Assembly: GCA_037043015.1 (NCBI GenBank)
Contig: CM073324.1
Location: 13,475,013-13,539,012, forward strand
Length of the DNA stretch: 64,000 bases
Reading direction: 5' to 3'
From: Bryum argenteum
Lineage: Eukaryota > Streptophyta > Bryopsida > Bryales > Bryaceae
The translations under genes and the position numbers were made by a program. Position 1 is the first letter of the stretch. The number at the start of each line of letters is the position of its first letter. This document shows positions 45,932-55,708 of this stretch, piece by piece. The notes under the pieces are model-generated. The model made no database searches and was not told the DNA's origin. It saw only the letters and a program-made list of their open reading frames with translations.

Positions 45932-47630
45932 ATGGCAGAGGAGCTCGTGGACATCGTCATCTTGGGCGCATCCGGCTTCACGGGGAAGTACGTCATCGGG
46001 GAGCTGCTCAAATTCGTCAACGAGCCCAATTCCGGTCAACCTCGCAAGATCGCAATTGCCGGCCGCTGCAGGAAGAAGTTGGCCGCTACATTGACATGGG
46101 CTTCATTGACGCAAGACTCCTCGCTCACCGCCTCCGTTCGGATCTTTGAAGCGGACGTTGGGAACTTGGAGACGCTGATCAGTCTTTGTAAGAAGACCAA
46201 AGTGCTGATCAGCTGCGTCGGCCCCTATCGGAAGTTTGGAAAGTCGGTGGTGGAAGCCTGTGTGCAGACGGGAGTGGATTATCTTGATGTCACGGGGGAG
46301 CCGGAGTTCATGGAGGAGATGGAGTTTTTGTATCACAAGAAAGCCATGCAGACGGGTCGGTGGCTCATCTCTGCCTTCTGCATGAATCAATAATATTTGG
46401 AATCTCATTTGAAACGCTTAGAACAGACCAGGTCTCGATGGTACTTGAAGCACATCGGTTTTTTTATAAGCAAAACAAATTGAATCAACTGAGTAGATCT
46501 GACAGCATATCTATAGAATCAACTGCAATTGTGTGAAAGCATGAGAAAGTTACCTATTGTACATGGCTCTGGTATTCAGGATGGTCCTGAAATTGGGTTC
46601 AGGAATGATATAGTGCAGGGTCGTTGGTGGTGAGCGCATGCGGCTACATTTCGATACCAGTAGAGTTTGGAGTCATTCACAATACGCAACAATGGGAACC
46701 TCCTTCCGTTCCCAACAGAGTGGATTCGTATCTTTTGCTTGAAAGTGCTGGCAAAAGAATTACAGTGAACATAGGATCATGGGAGTCAATAGTTCTCGGC
46801 GTCGCCAACCAGGAGAGTCTTAAGAAGTTGCGGAAATCGAGACCCCGCCTCGCACGCCTTCAGGTAGTTTATTCAAATTTATTGTGGTTTGGGTGATCTC
46901 TCAAAATTACTACAGCAAGGGCTGTAATTCCAATCATCGTTTTCTTTTGCTGTAGATTCTGGGAGGCTCGTTGGAGAAACCAGGGCGGGTTCACTGGGAG
47001 GAGAATGCTGGAGGATGGGTAGTTCGAGTGAATTCCGCTGACGCAACAGTAATACGGCGCACTCACGCCACCGTGACCAGCAATCCCAACGGGCTTCCGA
47101 AAGCAGGAGAATTGTCCTCCTCCGACGAGAAACCGTGGACATCAATCAAGCCAGTCCACTTCGGATGTTACATTATTCAGAAGTCTATATTCGGGGTACT
47201 GAGGGTGTTCCTCATTGCACTCTTTCTGAAGCTTTTATCGCAGTACAAGTGGCGTCAAAGGCTATTGATCCAGTACCCTGACATTTTCTCACCGGGCGCG
47301 TTCAGCAACGATGGTCCTAGTGGTGAGGAGATCGAAGCAGCCTCGTTCAAGACGTTCTTCGTGGCTCGAGGGTACAGTGACTCTGCGCAGGTGACTTCTG
47401 GGACGAAGCCCAACAAGGAGATCGTGACGAGAGTTTCAGGCCCTGAAAATGCTTATGTGACCACTCCTATCGTGCTTGTCCAAGCGGCTTTGCTCATGCT
47501 GGACGAACGGAAGAGCTTGCCCAGAGGAGGCGTGCTCACTCCTGGTGCGGTGTTTGGAGGGACTGATTACTTGCAGCGGCTGCGAAAGCAGGGGATGAGT
47601 TTTGATCTTCTTAGCACGAAAAAGATCTAG
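45932..47630 (+). CDS. Saccharopine dehydrogenase-like oxidoreductase, three exons, 447 aa
   Basis: Exons 45932-46355, 46619-46863 and 46956-47630 (stop TAG 47628-47630). Introns are GT-AG (263 and 92 nt) with phases 1 and 0, and the joined reading frame is 1344 nt. The start follows from MAEELVDIVILGASGFTG: the Rossmann nucleotide-binding motif GASGFTG is at residues 10-16, directly after the ATG as in this family. Further family stretches are ISCVGPYRKFG, DYLDVTGEPEFM, the rebuilt junction TGSLVVSACGY, LGVANQESLKKLR, and the C-terminal YVTTPIVLVQAALLML. A hydrophobic segment at about residues 290-310 suggests membrane or lipid-droplet association, as for the SCCPDH family. The substrate is unknown and activity on saccharopine is not implied. 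Looks intact. Confidence 0.9.
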
Positions 47631-48362
47631 ACGAGCTCTATAATTTGCGAAACTTGCAGAAACCGTTCTCCTTGATACATTGACGCCGGGCTTTTGTGCC
47701 TCATTCTCTTACTGTTTCAATTCTGTATGAATACGAAGCGCGATCTAGTGCAATTCACGAGCTCTTTGTCTACCGCAGTCTGATTCTTCCGTGATATCGT
47801 TCGCGGCTCTGGGCACCAACTCTCCAGGAAGGCGAACATGAGTATTACCGTTTGAAGAAAATTCTATACTCCATTTCCTCTTCTTATCATACAGATGGGA
47901 GTTTTGTTAGAACCGTACATGTACGTTACCTCTATCAACCCTTAACTAAGGCAGAGTGCTGAAATCCATCAACCTTCAGAAATCGTTCAATACATTCTAG
48001 CTTAACCCCTAACTCTCCTTAAAACCCGATTCGGGTTTTGGCACTTTTGGTCAGGCTAAGTGAAGTAGTAAAAATAGAAATTTGGGGCTGATTTTTTTAC
48101 TGGAGGTGGGAATCTTCATGGACTAGATGTGGTAAAAAATTTGAAGGCAAATTCTTTATTTTGCGGCTTTTATGCCAATTCGAAGTTTTTGAGTCCAATG
48201 TGGGCAGGACGGGCGGGTCTGTGAGCCAACGAGCGATGAGCACAAAAAGCGGGCAGCCTCTTCAGTTAGCAAAGGAGATTAGACAAGGGCAGGGGGTTTG
48301 CAATGGGCTTACGCTAAACCCATTTTATAAACGGCGGTTAGCCCAACTGCCACTCTAAATGC
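47631..48362. other. 3' flank and an orphan TTAA/CCCCTAA end
   Basis: At 48002-48005 TTAA is followed by CCCCTAACTCTCC and a palindrome AAAACCCGATTCGGGTTTT, matching the layout of the other MITE ends. No matching right end was found downstream before the piggyBac ORF. It could be the left end of a longer element or a fragment. Confidence 0.4.
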
Positions 48363-49118
48363 ATGGAACGTTGCATCAATACCAATGTAAATTACATTAC
48401 ACCAATTTCCGTTACAAAGATATGCTTCCAAATTCAAATTCAAATCTTGTTTCCATGTCCTAATTTAGTGCTAAACACAAGCATCATGGATCCATTGCAA
48501 ACATTTGCAACTCCATCTCATGAGCTTTCAGCTGTCTCAGTACACACCAAGCTTTCTTCTACAACGATAATCCAATCCTGTAACTATGAGCATGGTCACA
48601 TTTGTATTCATGATCACCAGATAGATGTAGTTGAGAGTTCAGGGTGCGATGCGTGTCAATTGTATCAGTATTGTGAAAGTGGTTTGCGACTTCCACGAAT
48701 TGTCAATGAAGATCTGGAGCTGATCAGGACCGATCTGGCTGTGGAGGATCCAACCGCAGGAGGGGCCATCTGCAGTGCTGCTGGAGGCCGAGGTACGAGC
48801 TCCACGCCGAGCACGGCGGCTGTGAAGGATCGCTTGAGCGGCAAGGAGGATCGCTCGAAGCCGGGAGCAGACCCGATACATCCTGCGGGGAGCGGCTTCG
48901 ACAGCTTCGGTGCTGTCGGCACTTCTTTGGCGCACTTCTTCGGAGATCGGGGGAGCGGTACTCCCTTCGGAGGGAGCAGTTCTGGCTCAAGGGCATTGCT
49001 CGGGGGGACTGCCTCGGCTGCTGGCTCCACAGCGGGAGCTGTGACTAACGCCATCTCAATCTCGGCGGTTACTACGACATCGACCGCATTGTGTTCGGTC
49101 CGGGCGAGGTGTAGATAA
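48363..49118 (+). CDS. Unrecognised ORF, GC-rich second half
   Basis: A frame of 251 codons. The first ~110 residues come from AT-rich DNA and include a Cys/His-containing stretch (CNYEHGHICIHDH). The rest is Gly/Ser/Ala/Thr-rich from a sharply GC-rich block (about 48690-49110). The opposite strand is also open across this block (49237-48665), so the coding strand is uncertain. No family recognised. A similar GC-rich block opens the piggyBac ORF. Confidence 0.25.
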   Translation: MERCINTNVNYITPISVTKICFQIQIQILFPCPNLVLNTSIMDPLQTFATPSHELSAVSVHTKLSSTTIIQSCNYEHGHICIHDHQIDVVESSGCDACQLYQYCESGLRLPRIVNEDLELIRTDLAVEDPTAGGAICSAAGGRGTSSTPSTAAVKDRLSGKEDRSKPGADPIHPAGSGFDSFGAVGTSLAHFFGDRGSGTPFGGSSSGSRALLGGTASAAGSTAGAVTNAISISAVTTTSTALCSVRARCR

Positions 49119-50717
49119 ACAAGTTGGATTTTGCTGTTACAATTTTGGAGTGTTAAATTCAAACAATTTCCAATTTTTGCCGAGATTGAGTGTTCAAATG
49201 GATGTTTTTGCATGTGATTTGTGGGATTTTCTTGCAAGTTAGACTTGTCAAATCAGTCAAATAGGATATGCCGAGTGGGACAAGAAGCCAGAAAGTGATC
49301 GGAGAGTCAGTTTGGGAGTGATAAGCCGAGTTGGAATGGTGAGATTCAGTATGAAGAGAGCAAGTAGTGAAAAATTCCAAGTAGGTAATTGAGTGATTAG
49401 AGCCCAGTTCTGTCAGCAAGTCCGAATGAGATCAGCAAGTCCGAATGAGATCAGTACACAGATACCGAGTGGAGAAGAAATCAAGTCGGAGCTAAGTCCA
49501 GATTGAAGTGAGAAAGTAAGAAACCAATTAGTGAGTATGAAGGAGTGAAAACCAATTCGGAGTGTGTGAAACGAACTAGGTATTAGTGATATGGAGGAGT
49601 ACCGAGTGGGAGAACGGTTAAGTAAGTGCCGATTCGGGAGCATAAAAGGTCTCCCTTCCGAGTAAAAAAGGACCGACTGTTTGAGAGTAACTCCAGGCGT
49701 GTCCCAGCCGAATTGTGCTGTGTATTTTTCTTTTGCTTGTTACGAATTGGAGTGTGAGAAAGAAAGTGAAGTTTGAAGCTGAATTGTGTATATGATGAAC
49801 TATTTGAAATAGAAAGTGTTGCAAATTGTGTGAGAATTTGAACTATGTATGTAAATTGTAAATGAAATAAAAGCATATTTTATCCCAAATTGTGGGTTTT
49901 GTGATGTCGTTGTAGTCCAAGTCGGGTTCAGTGTCCGATTGTGGGTCTGAGAGTTCGAAATCGGCGGTGCAAAGTCGATTTGGGAGACAAAAAATATGTT
50001 GGAGAATTGTTAGTCAATGAGGCTGTGAGTGCTGAGTTGGTGAGAAACTGAGCAAAAATTGTTGCCTGTGAAGAGGAGATGAATCCGAATTTGATAGTGA
50101 GATCCAGTTAGGGATTTAAGAGTAAGTGAGATAAATTCAATTTGGAAAGAAAATCCTAGAATCTGAATAGGAGAAAAGTGAGTATGAAATTGAAGAATTT
50201 CCAATTCGTGGATTGAATGTATATCAAGAAAGTAAGACTGATTGTGACAAATTAAAAATTGGAAGAATGCAAGTTGGAGGTTGAAGAAAGCCAGAATGGA
50301 CTGATATAGATTGTATAGAAAATACCTAGTGAGTTGGTGTGCCGGCTGGGAACGAAGTCAGTGCAGCAGACAATTCGGAATGAGATTAAGAAAAGTGATT
50401 ATATAAAAGACCGAATTGGAGTTGAGACCGAAAGACGTAAAAGCTGATTGAAGATGGAACTTGAGTTGGTGATCTTGCTGAGTGGAAGAAAAAAAGAAAA
50501 GAAATAAAGCTTGAGGATTGAGGAATACCTACTGGGAGAGTTATCATACCTTCAATAATAATGGCCATGAGATATAATCTAATTAGTAATTAGGCAACTT
50601 GGGAGTTAAGCTAATATCTATTGAATATAATAGGTAGGAATTACCTTGTCTTGGAATTTATTTGCAATGACCTACCTGGATTTAACTTAGAAGTATCCCT
50701 ATTTAAACATCACCTCC
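49119..50717. other. Purine-rich, gene-poor stretch
   Basis: The + strand is strongly purine-biased for more than 1 kb, with recurring CCGAGT, AATTCGGA and GAGTGAGAAAG phrases. AATAAAAG followed by TTTT at about 49867 looks like a polyadenylation or LTR R-region signal. No LTR pair was found. Minus-strand frames here are pyrimidine-rich translations and not genes. Confidence 0.35.
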
Positions 50718-51647
50718 TTGGAACGAACTTTACTATTAATTTTCATTCTTGAAAAGGAACTGAAAATAATACCACACGAGGCTTCCGGAGGGGAATTTGG
50801 CAGCGACTCCTCAATACCTGGCGACTCACATTACAGGGCAAAAGTCCAGCAAGCTTCAAACTTGTGGGGACGATTAGAAATCTGGGCACAAACTAGAAAT
50901 TTGAACAAAGAGCAGATTCGTAGAGTGCTATGTCTACTAGATCCAGAGCAGTTACGTGAAATCCCTCTTCGTAGAAAAAATAGGGCTTGGCATAAGGTAC
51001 CAGATGCTAAAACCTACCGCCACCATTTCTACATACAGTTAGCGTTCATATTAGGGTAGAGAGACCAGCATAAACTTGACGACAAGATTACTAGCATCGT
51101 GAGATCTTGTTGGCAAGATTAGAAAAATGCCACCTTGAAGATCTGCAAAGAAGAGCAAACAGGTAGAATACTCATGTACAAACTTTCAACTATGAATGAA
51201 ATTTCATGAGAATTTGTTCAAAAAACTAGTATTGAAAATTGAATTCTTACTGTGAATCAGATGAAGTGGAATGGGATCAATGTCAGAAGAAGCTCGCGAT
51301 TGCAACAAGTCCACTCATCTCTTTTGATAGATCCTCCAAGCCCAACTCCTTCCAGCCCAGCCACTCTTCAAAGGTACGAACTGGATGAGCTTCCAGATCT
51401 TGGCCCTGGCATACAAACAATTGAACTTTCCAATATGGAGATCGATTTCAACGGAGATTACCTATTGTCACAAGAATCTGGGCGTGGACATAATTCAAGC
51501 GTTGGCAACGAAGTAGGCGACTCAGATGTATCAGATCATGACTCTGAGAATGGGGGAGGGTTGGACATTCTCTGGCCTCCAGAGCTTCTCATGCAAGCTA
51601 GAAGTTATGGTAAGCAAAAGAGGAAGAATTAAGTAGCAATTCAAAGA
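50718..51647 (+). other. Short ORFs upstream of the piggyBac gene
   Basis: Two open frames, 50718-51059 and 51252-51632. The first contains a basic/helical stretch (NKEQIRRVLCLLDPEQLREI), the second a Ser/Pro-rich and then acidic stretch (DSDVSDHDSENGGG). No family is recognised. They could be 5' exons of the transposase gene, since an acidic N-terminus is common in piggyBac transposases, or leader fragments of a retroelement (a GGGGAATTTGGCAGCGACTC phrase at about 50789 recalls the start of such leaders). Confidence 0.3.
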
Positions 51648-54116
51648 ATGCAAGCTGAGCGCCAAAATGGAGCAAGTGGGAGCGGAGGAGGGGAGCTCGA
51701 CGATGTTGTGCATGCGGCGCTCGGCGACCTCCCGAATTCCATCGGCGCTGAAGGCTTCGTTGTGGAGGGCGGCGACCTGGCGCAGGCGGGCGGCGCCTCG
51801 AGCTGGCCCGACGGGAGCCTCGGCGTTCGCCTGCCAGGCAGGGGCTGCCTGGTCACCCCCGCTGACCCCCCCGCCCAGCACGGCCACTGGCTGCCACTGC
51901 CAGCCGACCAGCTGGCAAGGGGGGCAGAGGCCTTGAGCGAGACCAACCCTTGGCCGGCTGAGAGCTCGGCGCGGGTGGCTGCCTTAGGCGCAGGCGGGTG
52001 CCGACGTGGAGGGGCCAGGGGCTCCAGCGTGGAGGCCCCTTCCTACTCAACGGGTTGTTACTACCTCGAGGAGCCCGGGGAGGCGTTCTTGGCGGGTATC
52101 AACCCGGGCCAACCCTTCGATCCAGCGTCTCCATTTCAAGCTGGAATTGGAAGCATGAGCCCAGCGAGTGCATTTCAACCGCTCCAACCTCAAGGTGAGT
52201 TTCCTATTCCATTGGGTTTGGTTTCGAGATTGTTGGGCATGGATAACAATGACATTGTTGAGGATGAAAATAATAATGTTAGGGTTGAAAATTATAATGA
52301 ACACGAACAATTTGATAACAATTTGGGGAATCAAAATGTGGATGTGCAAAGTGGTGAAGAATCTGATAACAATTCTGAGGGTGGTATAGAAAGTGAAGGT
52401 AGGCCACAAATTGACCCATGGGATACTGTAAATGATGATGACGAAATGAATGAGGAACAAAATCAAACCAATATTGGGGTAAAATGGCAATGTAGAGATG
52501 AGACATGGGGAGATTCTCAGTTTCAATACAATCCACCTATTTTGCCATTTAGTGGGGAGAGGATGGGTCCCACTAGAAATTTTAGAACCCTACCCACATT
52601 TCAAGTTTTGTTTGGCTTGTTTTGGACACAAACTATATTGATGGCTATTGTGGTTGAAACCAATCGTTATGCACATGAGGTGATAGGAGATAATGGGCGG
52701 ATACGGGGTGGCTCTAGGTGGGTTGATATCACTTTGGTTGAGCTCAAAGCCTTCATTGCTTTATCTTTGTACATGGGGCTCAAGGTTCAGCCAAACTATG
52801 TCACCTATTGGATGCAAGATAGATTGTTTTATTGTGATGTTATTTCAAACATTATGACACGGTCTAAATTTGAGGAGCTTAGGCGGTGTCTTCACCTCAC
52901 AAATTTGACTGGAATTGGTAGAGGTGATCCGGGGTATGATAAAATTGGGCAATGCCGTTGGTTAGTAAATGCAATTAGGATGCAATGCATGTCAGCATGG
53001 AATCTTCGGATGAATTTGACAGTTGACGAAATGATGATTAGATACAAGGGCCGATATTCTCCTATCAGACAGTACATGCCTAACAAACCCCTAAAATGGG
53101 GTTTGAAGGTATGGTGTCTGGCCGATTCCATCACAAAGTGTGTTTGGAACTTTGAAATCTATTGTGGGAACGATGTTATCATTCCTCCTCCCATTGGAGA
53201 TTTACCTAGAACTACTCCCGTGGTTGGTGAGGCAAGTTTGGCACAAAATGTTGTTATTAGACTTGTTGATGGGTTATGGCACCGTAACCACTGTGTCATG
53301 GTGGATAACTTTTTCTCTAGTGTGCCACTTTTTTCTTATTTATTGGCACGTGGAATGTATGCCACTGGTACAGCTCGACCCAATAGAGTAGGTTTACCAT
53401 CTTATTTGTCAAACACTAAATCTTTCAACAACGTGGAACAAGGCACTACATTTTGGAGAATGCACTCTAGTAGATCTATTTCGTGTGTAATGTGGAAGGA
53501 CAAAAAACCTGTCCTTCTACTTTCCACGCACGCGGCGCCAATCCAGGCTCCATGTGAGATGGTTGTTTCAGTCCCTCGCCGCGATGGCAAATATCGTGGT
53601 CCAGTGCTTACTTCTCTTGTTTTGCTTCATTACACCACGCATATGCGCGGTGTAGACGTAGCAAACCAGCTACGGGATTCCTACTCTTGTCAGGTGCGCA
53701 CCCATAAGTGGTGGCACCGCATTTTCTTTTTCCTTCTAGACATGAGTGTGGTAAACATGTACATTGTTTACTTAGAATGTATCAAAAACTTGAATATTCA
53801 ACGGAGACAGCGACGAGTTGCAATTATAACTCCCATGACTCACTTGCAATATAAGCAAGGATTATGTGAAGCTCACCTTGCAGATTGGCCTATGAGAACC
53901 AATGCACCTTCAGACTTACCACCCTTACCACGGCGACCGGTAATTCACATACCTTCTCATTCTACTACACAAAAGCAATGTGTTGTATGTCATGTGAAAA
54001 GGCCACACCATTATTGCCACCTTTGTGGCAATTTGTGGATGTGTTACAAAGGAGGCAACTGTTTTGAGCAATGGCACACGCCTCAACGACTTAGAGCTTG
54101 GGCTCACCACAATTGA
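51648..54116 (+). CDS. piggyBac-type transposase (822-aa ORF, alternative start 52239)
   Basis: A single uninterrupted ORF. From about residue 290 it is a typical DDE_Tnp_1_7 (piggyBac) protein: ALSLYMGLKVQPNYVTYW, RCLHLTN, first catalytic Asp460 in TVDEMMIRYKG, second Asp553 in VMVDNFFSS, third Asp670 in MRGVDVANQLR, further Asp698 in FLLDMSVVN. A C-terminal cysteine-rich zinc domain at residues 778-810 carries CVVC, CHLC and further Cys/His. piggyBac transposases cut at TTAA and excise without footprint. The first ~180 residues come from an abrupt GC-rich block and look low-complexity; ATG 52239 would give 625 aa, close to the usual size. A donor-like AAG/GTGAGT at 52195 could instead mark an intron. 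No stop or frameshift, so it may be active or domesticated. Its own terminal repeats were not found. Confidence 0.88.
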   Translation: MQAERQNGASGSGGGELDDVVHAALGDLPNSIGAEGFVVEGGDLAQAGGASSWPDGSLGVRLPGRGCLVTPADPPAQHGHWLPLPADQLARGAEALSETNPWPAESSARVAALGAGGCRRGGARGSSVEAPSYSTGCYYLEEPGEAFLAGINPGQPFDPASPFQAGIGSMSPASAFQPLQPQGEFPIPLGLVSRLLGMDNNDIVEDENNNVRVENYNEHEQFDNNLGNQNVDVQSGEESDNNSEGGIESEGRPQIDPWDTVNDDDEMNEEQNQTNIGVKWQCRDETWGDSQFQYNPPILPFSGERMGPTRNFRTLPTFQVLFGLFWTQTILMAIVVETNRYAHEVIGDNGRIRGGSRWVDITLVELKAFIALSLYMGLKVQPNYVTYWMQDRLFYCDVISNIMTRSKFEELRRCLHLTNLTGIGRGDPGYDKIGQCRWLVNAIRMQCMSAWNLRMNLTVDEMMIRYKGRYSPIRQYMPNKPLKWGLKVWCLADSITKCVWNFEIYCGNDVIIPPPIGDLPRTTPVVGEASLAQNVVIRLVDGLWHRNHCVMVDNFFSSVPLFSYLLARGMYATGTARPNRVGLPSYLSNTKSFNNVEQGTTFWRMHSSRSISCVMWKDKKPVLLLSTHAAPIQAPCEMVVSVPRRDGKYRGPVLTSLVLLHYTTHMRGVDVANQLRDSYSCQVRTHKWWHRIFFFLLDMSVVNMYIVYLECIKNLNIQRRQRRVAIITPMTHLQYKQGLCEAHLADWPMRTNAPSDLPPLPRRPVIHIPSHSTTQKQCVVCHVKRPHHYCHLCGNLWMCYKGGNCFEQWHTPQRLRAWAHHN
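51660..52110. other. GC-rich block at the start of the piggyBac ORF
   Basis: Sharp compositional change: GC-rich here, AT-rich before and after. Both strands are open; on the minus strand, 51887-51531 reads a plausible peptide (RLRQVAALHNEAF...GIREVAERRMHN). It may be a captured host fragment inserted near the 5' end of the transposase. Origin not recognised. Confidence 0.45.
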
Positions 54117-54461
54117 CCCAAAGGTAAAATATTCTATAAACTAGCAACTTCCTTCAAGTATTTCAAATATAATTTCTTATGCAAACAAACTCTGCGTTAT
54201 ATAGTCCTCTCACAAAAAATGGGTATGTTGTGTGGTTGGTTGTACCAGGCTTCATTGAGTTCTATTGTTTACTCTTTCAACTGGACTTTGCAATTACATC
54301 TGCTGAAATTCCGCTTTTGCAACTGCTTCATTTTCATTATTTTTCAATTACCTTTGTGAATTTTTTTTTATTTCTCTTATTTAGTAATTCTTTTTTTTGT
54401 CCTTTTATAGTTCCTTATCTTTTCCTTGTGATATCCTTTTTCTTATATATTCAATACTCAG
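54117..54461. other. AT-rich spacer after the transposase
   Basis: T-rich sequence, probably 3' UTR. No TTAA-CCC type inverted end was found here. Confidence 0.4.
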
Positions 54462-55708
54462 CTGACTTCTTTTAAGTCTCTTAAGAGCAAAAATAACAAA
54501 ATAAACAAAAAAGACCTCGAAGAATTCGGAAAGTTAACCCGAAGGAAAAAGCTGACCACCAACTGAGTTCTTTTAAGTCTTCTACATACAAAGAAAACCA
54601 CAAATAGACAAAAAAGAACTCAAAGAATCCGGAAAGTTAACCCGAAGGAAAAAGCTCACCACCAACTGAGTTCTTTTAAGTCTTTTACATACCAAAAAAA
54701 ACCACAAAATAGACAAAAAAGAACTCAAAGAATCCGGAAAGTTAACCCGAAGGAAAAAGCTCACCACCAACTGAGTTCTTTTAAGTCTTTTACATACCAA
54801 AAAAACCACAAAATAGACAAAAAAGAACTCAAAGAATCCGGAAAGTTAACCCGAAGGAAAAAGCTAACCACCAACTGAGTTCTTTTTAGTCTTTTACATA
54901 CAAAAAAAACCACAAATAGACAAAAAAGAACTCAAAGAATCCGGAAAGTTAACCCGAAGAAAAAAGCTGACCACCAACTGAGTTCTTTAAAGTCTTTTAC
55001 ATACCAGAAAAAACCACAAAATAGACAAAAAAGAACTCAAAGAATCCGGAAAGTTAACCCGAAAGAAAAAGCTGACCACCAACTGAGTTCTTTTAAGTCT
55101 TTTACATACCAGAAAAATCCACAAAATAGACAAAAAAGAACTCAAAGAATCCGGAAAGTTAACCCGAAAGAAAAAAGCTGACCACCAACTGAGTTCTTTT
55201 AAGTCTTTTACATACCAGAAAAATCCACAAAATAGACAAAAAAGAACTCAAAGAATCTGGAAAGTTAACCCGAAAGAAAAAGCTGACCACCAACTGAGTT
55301 CTTTTAAAACTTTTACAAACCAAAAAAAACCACAAAATAGACAAAAAAGAACTAAAAGAATCCGGAAAGTTAACCCGAAGGAAAAAGCTGACCACCAACT
55401 GAGTTCTTTTAAAGCTTTTACATACCAAAAAAATCCACAAAATAGACAGAAAAGAACTCAAAGAATCCGGAAAGTTAACCCGAAGGAAAAAGCTGACCAC
55501 CAACTGAGTTCTTTTAAGTCTTTTACATACCAAAAAAAACCACAAAATAGACAAAAAAGAACTCAAAGAATCCGGAAAGTTAACACGAAGGAAAAAGCTG
55601 ACCACCACCTGAGTTCTTTTAAAGCTTTTACATACCAAAAGAAACTACAAAATAGACAAAAAAGAACTCAAAGAATCCGGAAAGTTATCACGAAGGAAAA
55701 AGCTGACC
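54462..55708 (+). repeat. Minisatellite of about 12 units, period about 105 bp
   Basis: Each unit contains CCACCAACTGAGTTCTTTTA, ACAAAAAAGAACTCAAAGAA and CCGGAAAGTTAACCCGAAGG. TTAACCCGAA is present in the first ten units (for example at about 54535, 54636 and 54740) and mutated in the last two. Because the period is near a multiple of three, long minus-strand frames arise by chance. It starts about 350 bp after the piggyBac stop codon. Part of each unit can pair with another part (AGTTCTTTT with AAAAGAACT). Confidence 0.9.

Noticed and set aside
48665-49237. Minus-strand 190-codon ORF as a gene
   Set aside because: Overlaps an equally open plus-strand frame in a GC-rich block; neither has recognisable motifs, so only the block is noted.
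49413-50204. Several minus-strand ORFs rich in Ser/Leu/Phe
   Set aside because: They are translations of the pyrimidine strand of a purine-biased tract, with no domains or splice support.
55159-55638. 159-codon minus-strand ORF with repeated peptide
   Set aside because: It reads through minisatellite units whose length is close to a multiple of three; repetition alone explains it.
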